Assembly: GCF_001642475.1 (NCBI RefSeq)
Contig: NW_019173961.1
Coordinates: 240,862 to 304,861, forward strand
DNA from: Fonsecaea monophora
Lineage: Eukaryota; Ascomycota; Eurotiomycetes; Chaetothyriales; Herpotrichiellaceae
Reading direction: 5' to 3'
DNA length: 64,000 nt
Of the stretch, positions 10,462 through 20,871 are shown piece by piece; position 1 is the first letter of the stretch; the number at the start of each line of letters is the position of its first letter. Both the position numbers and the translations under genes were made by a program. The notes under the pieces are model-generated. The model worked only from the letters and a program-made list of their open reading frames with translations. It ran no database searches and had not been told where the DNA came from.

Positions 10462-12127
10462 GCTGAGTGTCGAAACAGACCACGTCGATGGTCGATGACT
10501 GGGAAAATGTGTAAAATAAATGAATGACTTTAACGATTGTGTTTGTGCTTTTGCTTGGGTGTGTCTTCCTGACTTGATTGCTTCTTTGTTTTCCCTGGTC
10601 ATGATTCCCCTTCCCGAGAGATACTCAGACATATTTATACCTCAACAAGACCATCGACCTCATGAGCCATGGTAGGCAAGAACTTCCCATTTCCTCCTTT
10701 TTTCATCCAACTTCATCTCTCTGTCCGAGTCTGCCTTGTCAATAAATTAATTGTGCGTGAAGGGGAAATGGCCACCGTCTCTGCCGACCAGTGACCTGAC
10801 AGCGAACAATGGTAGATGTGTTATTCTGTGTTCGGAGGCGTCTCACCATCGACCGTACAAGTTTGATCTTGCAGCCAGCAGGTCACGACGGTGACAGAAG
10901 GTGCTAGAGAGGTGGACACTTCTTGTCATGGTGCGGGTGAGGCTGTTCGACATTCCAGCCATACATCAACGACAACACGACAATACGCCAACATGGAGAC
11001 CATAAATGTTGAAACCAAAGTGCCGTCGCCAGCATTGGCGTGGGAGAAAGAAACCACTTCAAACGACAAACTCATCTGAAAGTCTCCCGCTTGTCCCGTA
11101 TACTTCAGGAGAACAGACAGCTCAACACGAGAGAGACAGCCTTGGCTACACGTCGTGGCCGTTGATTGGATTGGGGCCAGACGACGAGGTCAACAGCCAC
11201 AAAGCAACAAAATATTTTAGCTTCACCTGGCGCACTCAGGAGCGCAGCTCAAGGGGAACTTTTGCATCTTTGGGAGAAGGGATATTGAAACCTTCACTTA
11301 CTAGCAAGAGGAGCTTCATATCTCTCTTCTCTTCATCAATCACTCATTCAGTGTCTGTTGATGATACAAGACGTCCGGGATAAGGTTGGGGCCATTTTTC
11401 AGCTGGTGGCTTGCGTTGTTCCTTCGCACCTCCTCCTGTCGTGAACATGCTCTTGAAGGTCGAGGGATGACTTCAGTGACTATGCTCTCGACTCTCAATG
11501 TGTCAAAGTGGTCTGTGACACAATCTCCTGAGGCTCGTGGTTCTTGCTGGATTTGTGGGTGAGCCGCACGGCTGGTGAATGCGGCTCTCAGCCTGATGTG
11601 TCTGTCCTTTGACACTGCTCGAGTCCATGCATTTTCCTCGGGGCGAGATTGTCTAAAGAAAGACCCGAACCTAGTTAGAAGGCCAACCACAGAAAGATGA
11701 GCTGCTAGAGAGTACCCTTCCACAAGGACGGTGCGGCAGATCAGGAGGATGGGAAAGGGGATTTGTTCTTATTCGAGCCTCGTGCAGAAAGTCTCCGCAT
11801 CCCCGCCTTGTTTCCCCCTCGTCGATCACCCCAATTGCCCTCTCCATCTGCTACTCGAAGGAGTTGAGAGATAAAAGAAGGACATGTGGACATGTAAGCA
11901 CAGTGGAAACTCAAATCCCAGCCGGAAACCGCAAAAAGGCTTTACAGTCCAACCTCTCTCTGGTTGTAAGACTGGACAGATGCGTGAGAAAAGTTGTCGT
12001 CAGATCGTAAATTGCTGACACCACAGCATTGAGCATCGAGTGGACCGTATCAGACTTGAACTATAAAGGCCCAACAAAGAAGACGTCTTAGGAGAACTTA
12101 CAACCAGTACAGTGACGCTCCACCGAC
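10462..12127. other. Divergent intergenic region
   Basis: 1.7 kb between the KEP-like gene (-) and the aldehyde dehydrogenase gene (+). Frames of up to 127 residues here lack domains and overlap each other on both strands. I take it as promoter DNA; a TATA-like box sits near the right end. Confidence 0.5.
12062..12067 (+). promoter_or_regulatory. TATA-like box upstream of the aldehyde dehydrogenase
   Basis: A TATAAA motif 61 bp before the start codon at 12128, leaving room for a short leader. The assignment rests on motif and spacing alone. Confidence 0.4.
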
Positions 12128-13594
12128 ATGTCCCTCCCAAAGATTGACGAATGTCTTCCAAAGCACTGGAGCTTGTTCTATGGCGGGAAATGGCACGAGC
12201 CTCAAGATGGCGACCATCGAGAGATATTCAGTCCCGGTGACGGAAAAGTCATCAGGAAAGTCGCCTTCGCCGGTGAGAAAGACACGGCCGCTGCTATAGA
12301 GGCGGCACATGCAGCATTCCCGGCGTGGAGAGCAGTCCCTTCTTTGGAACGGGGCAAGAAGCTCAGGAAGGTGGCCGACATCTTGCGTACACATGCAGAT
12401 GAGCTGGCCTTGCTCGATGCCTACAACACGGGCAATCCCGTCATCATGATGAGAGGCGATGCACTTTTCGCCGCCGACACGGTCGACATGTTTGCGGGCC
12501 TCATCCCAGCCGTTCAAGGCGAGACCACTCATCTAGATGATTCAACTTTCAACTACACCCTGCGGGAGCCGCTGGGGGTAGTAACGCGCATTGTTGCCTC
12601 CAACCATCCACTTATGTTCGCTGCCAACCGGCTTGCAGCCCCCATTGCTATGGGCAACACAGTGGTGATCAAGGCCCCAGAACAAGCGCCCCTCTCCGCA
12701 CTCCGTTTGGCCGAGCTGCTGGAAGACGTCTTCCCCCCTGGAGTCCTCAATATCTTATCCGGTGGCCTCGAATGTGGAAAGACTCTCTCAACACACCGAC
12801 TTGTTAGTAAGGTCACGCTTATCGGTAGTGTGCCTACAGGCAAGGCGATCCAGAAAGCTGCAGCAGATACATTGAAACTGACCTCGTTTGAGCTCGGGGG
12901 AAAGAATGCCCTGATTGCCTATCCTGACGCGGATCATAACCGTCTCGTGGACGCTATCATCGCAGGAATGAATTTCGGTTGGTGTGGGCAATCTTGTGGT
13001 TCGACCTCGAGGGTTTTCCTACACGATTCGCTTCACGACAAGATCTTGGAACGAATCCAAGATCAAATAGCGAAGAGGTTCCGACCCGGAAACCCTCTCG
13101 ATCCAAAGACAACAATGGGGGCATTAGTCAGTGAGGCAGCACAGGCCCGTGTATTGAAATACGTCGAAATTGGCAAAAATGATGGCGCCCGTCTCCTATT
13201 AGGTGGCAGAATCCCCGACAGCACGGACACGCAAGGTGGCTACTTTGTTGAGCCCACCATTTTTGCCGGGGTCACTCAGAAAATGCGAATCGCCAACGAA
13301 GAGGTGTTTGGACCTATCGTGTCCATCTTGAAGTGGACCGACGAAGAAAAGCTCTTCGAGGATGTGAATGCTGTCGACTATGGTCTGACAGGTGCAGTCT
13401 TCACATCTGATATCAAGACTATGCAGACCGCGGTACGTCGCATTGAAGCTGGAACTGTCTGGGTAAATACTGTTGGGACACACTTCTTCAGCATGCCATT
13501 CGGAGGATACAAGCAATCTGGCATTGGACGAGATGACTGCTTTGAAGAATTGCGTGACATGACACAGTGCAAGGCTGTCCACGTCAAGCTATAG
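12128..13594 (+). CDS. NAD(P)-dependent aldehyde dehydrogenase
   Basis: Single exon, 488 residues, near the usual length for the ALDH superfamily. It oxidises an aldehyde to the acid with NAD(P)+. Visible landmarks: nucleotide-binding region with VVIKAPEQAPLSAL; the FELGGKN motif with general base E255; catalytic C290 in GQSCGSTSR, 35 residues later as expected; and the C-terminal NEEVFGPI and PFGGYKQSGIGRD motifs. No targeting signal is seen, so it is probably cytosolic. The subfamily looks like betaine-aldehyde or gamma-aminobutyraldehyde-type enzymes, but the substrate cannot be fixed. The next gene, on the same strand, is an unrelated DNA glycosylase. A second, dissimilar ALDH occurs at 48.9-50.5 kb. 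Confidence 0.92.
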   Translation: MSLPKIDECLPKHWSLFYGGKWHEPQDGDHREIFSPGDGKVIRKVAFAGEKDTAAAIEAAHAAFPAWRAVPSLERGKKLRKVADILRTHADELALLDAYNTGNPVIMMRGDALFAADTVDMFAGLIPAVQGETTHLDDSTFNYTLREPLGVVTRIVASNHPLMFAANRLAAPIAMGNTVVIKAPEQAPLSALRLAELLEDVFPPGVLNILSGGLECGKTLSTHRLVSKVTLIGSVPTGKAIQKAAADTLKLTSFELGGKNALIAYPDADHNRLVDAIIAGMNFGWCGQSCGSTSRVFLHDSLHDKILERIQDQIAKRFRPGNPLDPKTTMGALVSEAAQARVLKYVEIGKNDGARLLLGGRIPDSTDTQGGYFVEPTIFAGVTQKMRIANEEVFGPIVSILKWTDEEKLFEDVNAVDYGLTGAVFTSDIKTMQTAVRRIEAGTVWVNTVGTHFFSMPFGGYKQSGIGRDDCFEELRDMTQCKAVHVKL

Positions 13595-14125
13595 GTCCGC
13601 GGCTATGGCTGACACGGCTTAGGCACAGCTTGTTGAAGGACGATGTGGTGCACTCATTCGCTGTTGATGGTCGGGCACATTGACATGGTCAATGATCCCG
13701 AAGGTTTCGTTCTAGGCCACCGAAGGTAGTGATTGGGATATCATATCAAGTGCTTCTGACCCCGGTTCTGTTCGGCGTGAGATGACTGTACAACGTGACG
13801 CATCGTGTTCTGAAAGGAATGATTCCTGCTATTTCAGTCTTGCTGGTTGGATACTCCAACAGAGCAGCAAGAGTCTCGACACCAAAAGAGGCTAGTGCCG
13901 TGTGAGGTAGCTATTCTGGCGAGAAATCCAGTGTCTTTCCAGTCCCTCCGTGTCAGTAGCAGGAGGCTCATTCACAGTGTTCAACATATTGGACTTGTCT
14001 TCGGCCAGCTTGACATTGTGGCGAGGACGAGGGACTGGCCAGTCTCGCAGGGGGTGACAATGGCTTGGCCTGTGACACCACGAAACCAACTGGTTGTGTG
14101 ACACTAACACCAGCGTCAAAAGCCA
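13595..14125. other. Intergenic interval
   Basis: 530 bp between two plus-strand genes. It should hold the dehydrogenase 3' UTR and the glycosylase promoter. No other feature was recognised. Confidence 0.5.
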
Positions 14126-15192
14126 ATGGCTCATACAACACCCGAGATGGATGACCTTTCCACGCGATCAGAAGAGCCCGATTTGGACGTACGTAGCATG
14201 GAGCAAAGTATGAGAACCGCAGTCGTTTGGATGTTCAAGAGCTGACTTTGTGGGCAGGCAGCACCTTCAAGGCTCGCATGGAGCAATTCAAATATTCCCC
14301 ATTGAAACAGTCAGATACCGTCCGGCGATCCCCTCGACTGTCCAGTCCACGTCCATCCGTTCTCTTCAAGTCGAAGAATGCTTCTGCCTCTCCGTCTCCA
14401 AGAAAACGGTCCCGCGTGCGACAAGATGATGAGAACGAGGAAGACGATGGGAGTATTGTGAAACAGGAGGAAAATGATCTTGGGTTCAAGCCCTCGACGG
14501 GCGATGTGATACCTACGACGCCAAAATCGAAAAAGCGAAGGACCACGACCAAGGAGCGATCATTGAAAGATCCATACAACCCAGTCAACAACCTGGTGGA
14601 CAGTCTAAGGCCTGGCCTGACCCTGGTCTGTATCGGTCTCAATCCCGGGCTCATGACAGCCGCAACCGGCCATGCGTATGCCCATCCCTCGAATCGGTTC
14701 TGGCACCTGCTTCACACATCGGGCATAACACCCAAGAAGCATCTCCCATCCGAGACACGAGACTTGATGGACCTGTACCAAATCGGAAATACGAATATAT
14801 GTGCTCGGCCCACCAGGAGTGGCGATGGCTTGAGCAAGCAAGAGATGGAGGAGGGAGCTGCCATCCTCGATAAAAAGATCGCTATCTACAGACCGGAGGC
14901 TGTGGTGATAGTTGGCAAAGGTATTTGGGAAGCCATTTGGATGGCAAAGAAAGGCCAGAAGAAGTTTAACGATCCAAGTTTCCACTGGGGATGGCAAGAT
15001 GAGGAGATGCAACTGGGACGGATCTGGGAAGATGGAAAGTTGCTATGGTCCGGGGCAAAGACATTTGTGGCCACCTCTACCAGTGGACTGGCAGCCACGC
15101 TGACGCCGGCAGAGAAGCTTGCCATCTGGAAGCCTCTGGGCGACTGGATGACGGCCAGGCGTGAGGATCCGAGGCAGCTTGGAGAATCATGA
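14126..15192 (+). CDS. G/T(U)-mismatch-specific DNA glycosylase (TDG/Mug family)
   Basis: Best model has two exons, 14126-14207 and 14258-15192 (GTATGA donor, GCTGAC branch, GCAG acceptor), giving 338 residues. The long frame before the acceptor has no ATG, so an upstream exon is needed; the exact donor is the weak point. The protein is a family-2 uracil-DNA glycosylase that removes thymine or uracil mispaired with guanine in base-excision repair. Motif 1 is GLNPG with the catalytic Asn, followed by HAYAHPSNRFWHLL; the second conserved loop is TSTSGLAAT near the C-terminus. The N-terminal ~120 residues are basic and Ser/Pro-rich with KKRR-type stretches, fitting nuclear import and DNA binding. 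Confidence 0.85.
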
Positions 15193-15616
15193 TAACATTC
15201 CAGCCTTGTATCCATGCCAAGAGCATTTCCAGGAACCTCATCGCTACCTTCCTGGCTGGCATGGAACGAAGAAATGGAACCATTGAAGTAACAGTGCCCC
15301 CTTTTCACAACCCACAGGATATTTCATTGGCAATGGTACATTGTATCAACTGAGTGTGCTATTTTGGGTTGGGATTGTGCTTGAATCACAATGCGCATTG
15401 AAACGAAGCTCGCATCTAGCGTGAAAAGGGGGTTTATATAGACTTTGGTCTGGACTGGTAAAGAGGGAAAACTGCTCGGAGCTCACGTGCGACGCACCCG
15501 CGTGTACCGCTTTGATAACGACTCTCCTCCCTCTCCTTCACACTGACCGTGCACCCCAAAGCTGCTTCACCGTATATAGCGTCTACGAAGATCTAAAATT
15601 AGTCTTGCATTATCAG
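15193..15616. other. Intergenic interval
   Basis: 424 bp of downstream sequence between the glycosylase gene and the TPR relic. A TTTATATAG motif lies near 15433. No gene was recognised. Confidence 0.4.
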
Positions 15617-15901
15617 GACTTACGCTCCTGAACGAGGAGCACTTGTCTCGACAATTCCAAAGGGCGACTGCACTTCTAGAGCACGTCGTCGGGATCAACG
15701 AACAGACCCTGACCAAGGACAACCCTCACCGGCTGGAGACGCAATATCAGCTGGCGATGGCGTATCGAGCCAACGGGCGGTTCCACGAGGCAGCGACACT
15801 GATGGATCACGTCGTCCGGGGTCCGCGAGCAAAGCTTGACTGAAGACCACCCGGATCGACTTGCGTCCAAATTTCAGCTCTCTCTGTTCCAGTACAGCTT
15901 G
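15617..15901 (+). pseudogene. Relic of a kinesin-light-chain-type TPR (NLR-like) gene
   Basis: The plus strand encodes two tetratricopeptide units of the kinesin-light-chain kind. One is FQRATALLEHVV...LTKDNPHRLETQYQLAMAY. The next begins FHEAATLMDHVV and continues, in another frame, as VREQSLTEDHPDRLASKFQL. The switch lies in a run of four G at 15818-15821; with the frame as it stands a stop follows at 15841. Downstream similarity fades after about 15900. The repeat type is that found at the C-terminus of fungal NACHT/NB-ARC (NLR-like) proteins. No nucleotide-binding domain is nearby, so this is a decayed fragment. A live two-exon micro-gene is possible but less likely. Confidence 0.65.
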
Positions 15902-16696
15902 AGATCCGCTCTCCTCTGCCTTTATACCTCGTACATGTCATGTGTCATATGTCATGCTCGGTTGAAGGCACAGTACCATGCAAACTCTGCCTTGTCTTTC
16001 ACGGTCAGACATTCAGAGAAGTCGATGTTCCAGGCTGAACGTAAAAAAGAGCCAGACCGCTGGCTCAGTAGAACGCCATCTCGTTCGGCAACTCGAGGGT
16101 CGCTCTCTGCCTGTTCGTGTTGATATTTCGATGAATTAAGTTCTGCAAATATCTGCTTCAGGGTTTCACTTTTCTTGATCGCTCCTTTATCATTCTCTGC
16201 ATTGTCGGATTTTTCTCTCCTCCGCCTCAGGCTCTTCTTCATCTTCTTCGCGTGTTGGCGAGAACATCTTGAAAAGGAGGTTGGGAACCCCCGAATAAAC
16301 GTGGTAGAAGCATGAATGAGTCGATTTCATCAGGCTGAAGCGCAGCCGAGCGTCTTGGCCTAGGGAGAAGCCCCTCCAAAAGCGGCGGCACTGACCGGCC
16401 AGATTCGGCGGGAAATTTCACTTCGGCCTCACAAGCCAACCTGCCAACTTGTTATTGAGCTCGACCCCTCCTTAAGTGACATCAAATTCATCTTCAGCCC
16501 CGCATACTGTTTGCAACACTCTGTCTCCTATTCTAAGGCGCTTCTCTGCAAGGCTATCAAACCCTCTCAAACTTTGTCGTCGTTTCTCTTTCCTTCGAGG
16601 CATCATCGGTTGAGCCGTGAGCTTCAGTTCTTACCTGACGAATCGATTGACCTGAAACCAAACACAAAAACATCATCTCAACAGCTGCTGTCCAGC
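15902..16696. other. Interval upstream of the HET-C gene
   Basis: About 800 bp. The left part may be further decayed sequence of the TPR relic, but I could not recognise protein similarity in it. The right part is pyrimidine-rich leader of the HET-C gene. Confidence 0.4.
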
Positions 16697-19600
16697 ATGG
16701 CGCTATCCTCGACGCACATCATCCTTGTCTGTGTGGTCGGCATCATTTTGCTGGCAAGACCTGCTCACGCTTTTGGTGCGGGCAATATCGGATCAACTTC
16801 GAAAATTGAGGGGCAGAATTGGCGACATGGTGATCTCGAAGACACCTTGCTGACCATCGTGGCCTCGCGTGCCATGGGCGGCAAGAAGTTCGGCAAGCTT
16901 GATGTCAAGAGAGTGAGTTGTTGTCCCATAGAAATCGGGGGTATATTGACCGCCTCCAGGTGTACTTTGGTAATTGGTTGCGCGATTACAGCCAGGCGGT
17001 CGACGTAGGTACTGTCAAGTATGTCAGCGCCGAAGCGATCCGCATCGTCCTTTGGGTCCTGGGATTCATGTCCTTCGGATATGGCTCAGGCGAGTTCGAA
17101 GTCACCAGCCAGAGACTCGGGTGCTATCGACCTGAGGAACATATCGAGTGAGATACATGATTTCTTTGCCAAGACATTTACTAACTAGTCTTAGCAACCC
17201 CAAGGACTATGCGGACAACCAGGATGCCAGGCAGTATGATCGCCGACTCCGCGGCCCTGTTGATGAACGCCGAGAGCTCTCCATAAACCCACAAACTGGC
17301 TTGAAGAACTACATTGCTTCCGAGGGCATGGGCATTGACACGTCTGCTGGTCTGGTCAGAAAACTTTTCGGGAGGAGCATTGAGCTGGGTCGACAATACG
17401 CACGCAACAAGAACAAGAATGACCTCTACGAAGCGCTCCGGCTGCTCGGAACGGGATGCCACTGCCTGGAAGACTATGCTGCTCACTCAAATTACGTTGA
17501 ACTTGCTCTCATCGAGATGGGTGAACGTGATGTCTTTCCTCATGTCGGCCGCCGCACCGCCGTTCAGCTTCGAGAAGTACGTCACCCGGTATATCCAATC
17601 GTCACCGGCACATTCGGCGGCGTCGATTTCCTCCACTCCGTCTGCGGTGAATTCGACGACAAGACCACCCAGTCTGAAATCCAGGAATTGGACGATACCT
17701 TGCAACAGTACCAAAGTGGGAACCAAGACAATAGCATTCTGCAAGATCTCCTCAATAAGCTGCCTTCCGGAGTATTCGGTGGAAAGGACCAAGCGGGCAA
17801 AGCCAATGAACTGAAACAAAATGCTCTGAACCAACAAATGCAAAACTCCAGAATTACTCCACGTCAACCAGAACAATGGGCTCGTTACCTCGCAGACGTG
17901 CAGAAGCAAATTTACCCAATTATCGAATGGCACGATGATATCATGAAGTCCATCACCGAAACGATTGAGAAGATCCCAATCCTGCCTGACTTGATCGATC
18001 AAATTCAGGAGGAAATCAATAAATTTGTGTTCAGCCTGCTGGCTCCTTTCGTCGTACCCATCATCAACCAAGTCAAGAACGAACTCAACACGGGCTCCAA
18101 CGAGATCATCCAGTCCAGTGTCGCTCAGCAGCACATTGTCTTTAACGACGACAATTCCTCGGACCCGACCCACTCTATGCTTTCAAAGGATCACTTCTCC
18201 AACATTCTCAACGAACCCGCGGGGAAGGTAGCTCATCAAACCGTGAAGTGGGTGGTCCCACAGATCGTTGCGTGCTGGGACGATGAACGAATCGACATCG
18301 AACGAACCCTGAATCGCATCATATCCGGCGTTCTACACCACCCCGCCTTGCGGGACTACGGGCAGGATGGCGCTAGTGACGGCCGTCGACTCATGTTTGG
18401 CGTTGTTGAGGAATGGTGGCGCGGGAAGTCTTCCTCTGAAAAGGATGGGCTACGCGAACAACTCAATCGTCGTGGCGTCGAGACGGGTCGAAACCATAAG
18501 CCCGGGGTTAAGGACCACGGACATGGAAACAATCGGCCTCTTGGCATGGCAAATCTCAACTTCAACTCAAATCAATCCGGCGTTGCAGGCGGTGCTCTTG
18601 GGGCCATTAGTTCTGCCTTGGGTGGAGGTGGGGGTCAGAGCGGCGGCCGACCACCCAATGTCTCTAGACAAAGCGACCAGCTCGGAAAAATGGCAGGCGC
18701 AGCAGTCGGCGGTGGCGTCCTAGGTTCCCTGGTTGGCGGTCTTACGAGTCAAATCAGTGGACAGATCGGTGGCGATATCCTCGGCGGCGGACTCAGCCAG
18801 GGTCAAGAGACGTATAAGCGCGATTCCTACAGCCGTCAGGATGGGTCCCACACAGAGACTGTGACGCAGTTTGGTCAGTCATCCTCAGGCGATAGGTATG
18901 GCCAAGCCCAATACTCGAGAACCACTGAGCCTAGCGGCCAGAGACGTCATGAGGAGTATAATCGTTTTGAGCAGCGCGAGACCGCGAGCGGCGGATGGCA
19001 GAGCGAGGTGCACCATCAGGAGCGGACAAGCGAGGGTAGGTATCACGAGGAGACAAGGTATGTACAAGCCACGGCTTCAGCAAAGGCGACACGAGAGGAC
19101 AATGGTTCGGAGCTAACATGCTATCTGACAGACGCTATGGCGACAAGCGCGACAAGGATGACGACAGTGACAGCTCCAAAGATGAACGTCGTGACAAGCA
19201 TCGTCGTGAAAAACACCACGGACATAAAAGTGATGACAGTGATGACGATCGCCGCAAACAACGTCGTGATCGAGACGACAAGCCTTACTCTACGGATGCT
19301 TACGGCAGCAGCGGCAGCGGCAGACGCCAACAGTACGAGACAGAGAGCTCCGGTTACGGAGGTGGTCGCAGCTCTGAAGGCTATGGACGCCACGAAGAGC
19401 GCCAATATGGCGGGCGCAACGATGACAATAACCAGTATGGCTCCGGCTACGGCCGCCAGGAGCAGCGCCGCGACGAGTACTCCTCCGGAGGGGGTGGAGG
19501 TGGATATGGTGGTCGGCACCAAGAAGAATCGACGACGTATGGTGGTTCCAGCGGTTATGGTCGTAGGGAGGAAGAATCACGATACGAGTCTAGCGGCTAC

Positions 19601-19996
19601 GGAGGGGGGCGTCGCCAGGAAGAGTCGACCTATGGTTCCGGCTATGGTGGAGGCGGCGGCGGTGGCGGATACGCTCGTCGTCAACAAGAACAGCAGCAGT
19701 CCTCCTACGGAGACATGCCTGGCGGCTTTGGCGATAGCCGACAAGACCAGTATTCATCCTCGAGCCGTCGCGACGATGGGTACGGCGGGGGTGGCGGCAG
19801 CGGATACGGAGGCGGTGGTGGTGGCGGCGGCTTCGGACGACGAGATGAATACGGCCAGAGCGAAGGCTACGGCGGCCACGAAGGTCGACGTCGACATGGT
19901 GGTGATGATTATGATGATGACGATAACAGACGCCAGAACCAGGGATATGGAGGTGGTGGTGGCTATGGCGGCGGGTATGGGAGCTCGCGATATTGA
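16697..19996 (+). CDS. het-c: HET-C heterokaryon-incompatibility protein homologue
   Basis: Four exons: 16697-16912, 16960-17147, 17195-19057 and 19132-19996; all joins are in phase (GTGAGT, GTGAGA and GTATGT donors), giving 1043 residues. A signal peptide spans about 1-25, ending AHA before FGAGNI. The N-terminal domain has the family signatures KIEGQNWRHGDLEDTLL, YFGNWLRDYSQA and NPKDYADNQDARQYDRR. The middle is helical and Asn/Gln-rich. The tail from about residue 590 is low-complexity: a glycine-rich part, a charged Asp/Arg/His part, then many GYGGG-type repeats. In Neurospora, het-c alleles control vegetative incompatibility through a short variable region; the family is also conserved in species where that role is untested. 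No truncation is seen, so the gene looks functional. Confidence 0.92.
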
Positions 19997-20644
19997 GCAC
20001 CAAGATCCAACACCCGTCCATTTATCACCGTGGCCCCATACACGGCCGGCAGGTTACCCAAGCCAAGCTGTCTCGGCTGACTCGGTCGCAAATCGACACC
20101 ACCGACCGGGTGATCTGATCTAGCTTCTATGACTGAAACGAGACGAGACGAGACTACTGTATGGACGGGTTCAAGGATGGACATCCCCCTCCGGACCTCC
20201 GGAATGGGAGCTCCATTAGTAACTGTTACGCTGAAAGGAACGAGAAAAACACTGATATGACCAGAACGGTTAAAAAAAAAAACAACCACCATACAAGATT
20301 AACTACTTTCGAACCAAGTACGAGGTACCGAGAACTCAAGTAGCAGTTATACCCAACCCCCCCTCCCAATAAGACAAATAGAGACGCCAGTGGTGCTAGC
20401 GATGCTGGCGATGTTCCATCCATCCATCTCATCTTCCCATATCTACACAGGGTACCTACACTAGCAGACTAGACACCTAGGTAATACGTACCTTGCAGTA
20501 AGTACCGAGAGCACACCCTCGTAGTTTCGCACGAGAGTTTGTTGCGAAAAAGCAAAGAGCGCTAAGTAATTCCCTCACAGGGACGGGGACAGGGACATAG
20601 TATCAGGGTGGCAGGAGTGCCTCGTACTCGTGAGGGTGCCTGTG

Positions 20645-20680
<36 letters not shown>

Positions 20681-20871
20681 TTCGAGGCCGTAAAATATGT
20701 ATAAATCTCTACAATAATCTCGTCGCTAGCATAATTACTTGATAAGGGTGTAATTACGATGGGGCCAGGGACAGGGCCAGGGGCAGGGTAACCTCTATAA
20801 ACATCCTTGTCCCAATGCACTAATAACAGAACGTCGTCTCCTGCCCACTGCGTCAATGTATATGTATCTAA
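19997..20871. other. Convergent intergenic interval
   Basis: 875 bp between the 3' ends of the HET-C and ankyrin-RBR genes. It contains a GT microsatellite and several GTAC/CCTAGGTA motifs. No gene was recognised. Confidence 0.5.
20651..20678 (+). repeat. (GT)14 microsatellite
   Basis: A perfect dinucleotide run of 28 bases in the 3'-3' intergenic region; a likely length-variable marker. Confidence 0.95.

Noticed and set aside
14227..14257. Start of the DNA glycosylase at the left end of its long frame
   Set aside because: The codon there is TTG; the first in-frame ATG is at 14278. An intron with branch and acceptor ends at 14257, so an upstream exon is more likely.
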